Below are positions 62,801 to 64,000 of a stretch of DNA of 64,000 nt, piece by piece. Made by a program: the position numbers and the translations under genes. The notes beneath the pieces are model-generated. The model made no database searches. It was not told the origin of the DNA and saw only the letters and a list, made by a program, of their open reading frames with translations. Origin of the DNA: Dromaius novaehollandiae (taxonomy: Eukaryota > Chordata > Aves > Casuariiformes > Dromaiidae). The stretch lies in NCBI RefSeq assembly GCF_036370855.1, contig NC_088113.1, forward strand, positions 18,062,501 to 18,126,500, in the 5' to 3' direction. The stretch's first letter is position 1, and every line of letters begins with the position of its first letter.

Positions 62801-64000
62801 CTGCACCATACTTTATGGGGAAGTTTAGTGACTTCATCATCAGCTACATCGAATGAGACTATCAAGAGATCAGGTGCTGCTCACACTGTTGCTGGCTGGA
62901 AATAGGTTCCCATTTCTGGACTCTAAATCAATCATTCAGCCTTTCTCTGCTATAAGGGATAAATAATGTCTTACGATTACTTTTGCTGATTGCAGACTCT
63001 GGAAAACGGTCACGGGGAAGCTACTGGAGAATACTGGACATTAGCAGAGGTTTATGCACGCTAGCAGCTATGTGAAACCTGATACGACAATGCACTACAT
63101 AAATTGCATCACCACCTATCCTAGGATTATTGCTAGTTTCACAGAACTTCTACAGGGAACTCGGCAGACAGAGAAAGGAAAAAGTAGAAAACAAACCAGA
63201 GGATCACAGAAAGAAGATGAGAAAAGAACAGGGAGAGCAACAGCCTGCCCCCGACCTATATTTTTGCTCCAAAATATCTGGGCTCCTTCCATACCGCAAC
63301 ATCACAAAGCAGTGGAATGAAATTCACTTAGATCACAGGAGCTTCCTTCTGCTTCTGTGCAGAAGGCTGCTTCCAGGTTTGCCGCTGGCACAGCACGTTT
63401 GCCACCAGACTCCTGTCCCCATATCCCATTTTCACTGCACCTCGACAGCAACAGGATTCAAAGCAGGAGCAGAGAGCAGGCAGTCAGGCCCAGCGAGACA
63501 AGCGTTAGAGGATGCTACAAAAGCCAGGCAATAACATGACTTGAGATCTCCTCCAGCCAAACGCATAGGCACTACTGATTTATTTTGGATAGAGTCACAT
63601 CCATCACCCTTCTGCTGGAGGGAAGGATGCCACAATGCATGCACACGCGTGCATGCACGCCCACAGGCGCTTGGCTAAAATTAGCAGCAAGGCTTATATC
63701 CTCTGTTGCTCTTCAGCAGTGCAGACTGCTAATAGGTGGACAGAATGGAGGAGGTCAAGGATTTTTAATTAGAGTGTGAAATTAGGGGCTAATAGAATTT
63801 GCTTTCCCATTTCTCACTTGGAAGAGTTTTATTTTAATATGGATGTCCCTTTGTAAGGTCTTTTACACGCCTCAGTATAATCACAGCTGTCAAGAGACTG
63901 AGTTATTAATACAACAAGGGCAAAAAGCATTTACTGGTTTGTGGAAGCACCAGTTTAGGAACAACCATCAAAGGAAATCTGCACATGAAATCCAGATCCC
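56884..64000 (-). other. CABLES2: Probable CABLES2 intron 1 (partial) or upstream region
   Basis: No exon matching the proline-rich CABLES N-terminus or its FFLNNISL-type motif was found on the minus strand, and there is no strong CpG island. Exon 1 therefore probably lies beyond 64000. Minor items are a C-run at 57057-57064, small GC-rich patches at about 58020-58130 and 59840-59980, A-runs at 59320 and 60533, and a weak MIR-like string at 62935-62985 (TTTCTCTGCTATAAGGGATA). No other gene was recognised. Confidence 0.6.

Overview
The window is vertebrate nuclear DNA, most likely from a bird. Three recognisable genes, LAMA5, RPS21 and CABLES2, have short exons with GT-AG splice sites and large introns. 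The intergenic DNA is poor in repeats, with a few decayed MIR-type SINEs and one possible CR1 3' tail. The LAMA5 / RPS21 / CABLES2 order matches the block on human 20q13.33. No operons, phage, CRISPR or bacterial features are present. A crocodilian or turtle source cannot be excluded from the sequence alone.

Layout. Positions 1-7.2 kb hold the 5' end of LAMA5 (laminin alpha-5) on the minus strand: part of intron 2, exon 2, a 4.8-kb intron 1, exon 1 with the signal peptide, and a CpG-island promoter. Intron 1 carries a seven-copy G/C-rich minisatellite that starts about 30 bases after the exon 1 donor. Positions 7.3-42.2 kb are a 35-kb intergenic interval in which I recognise no gene. It contains MIR-like SINEs, two small tandem duplications, an extreme A+C-biased low-complexity tract, several GC-rich islands and some blocks that look like conserved regulatory DNA. 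Positions 42.2-45.8 kb are RPS21 (small ribosomal subunit protein eS21), complete on the minus strand in six exons, with a TOP-type first exon and ETS sites at the promoter. Positions 46.2-56.9 kb are CABLES2 on the minus strand: nine coding exons ending in the cyclin-like domain, plus a probable 3-kb 3' UTR. Its proline-rich first exon is not in the window, so 56.9-64.0 kb is probably its first intron.

How the genes relate. They are functionally unrelated neighbours: a basement-membrane laminin chain, a ribosomal protein, and an adaptor linked to CDK and ABL kinases. All three are on the same strand here. As I remember the mammalian locus, RPS21 points the opposite way there and converges on CABLES2, so the orientation of RPS21 is the most interesting organisational feature if confirmed. 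Exon boundaries were set by hand from splice signals, codon phase and recalled family sequences. All coding exons join in phase without a frameshift. No new multi-gene system was found. The best leads are the LAMA5 intron 1 repeat with its reiterated donor-like sites and the RPS21 orientation.
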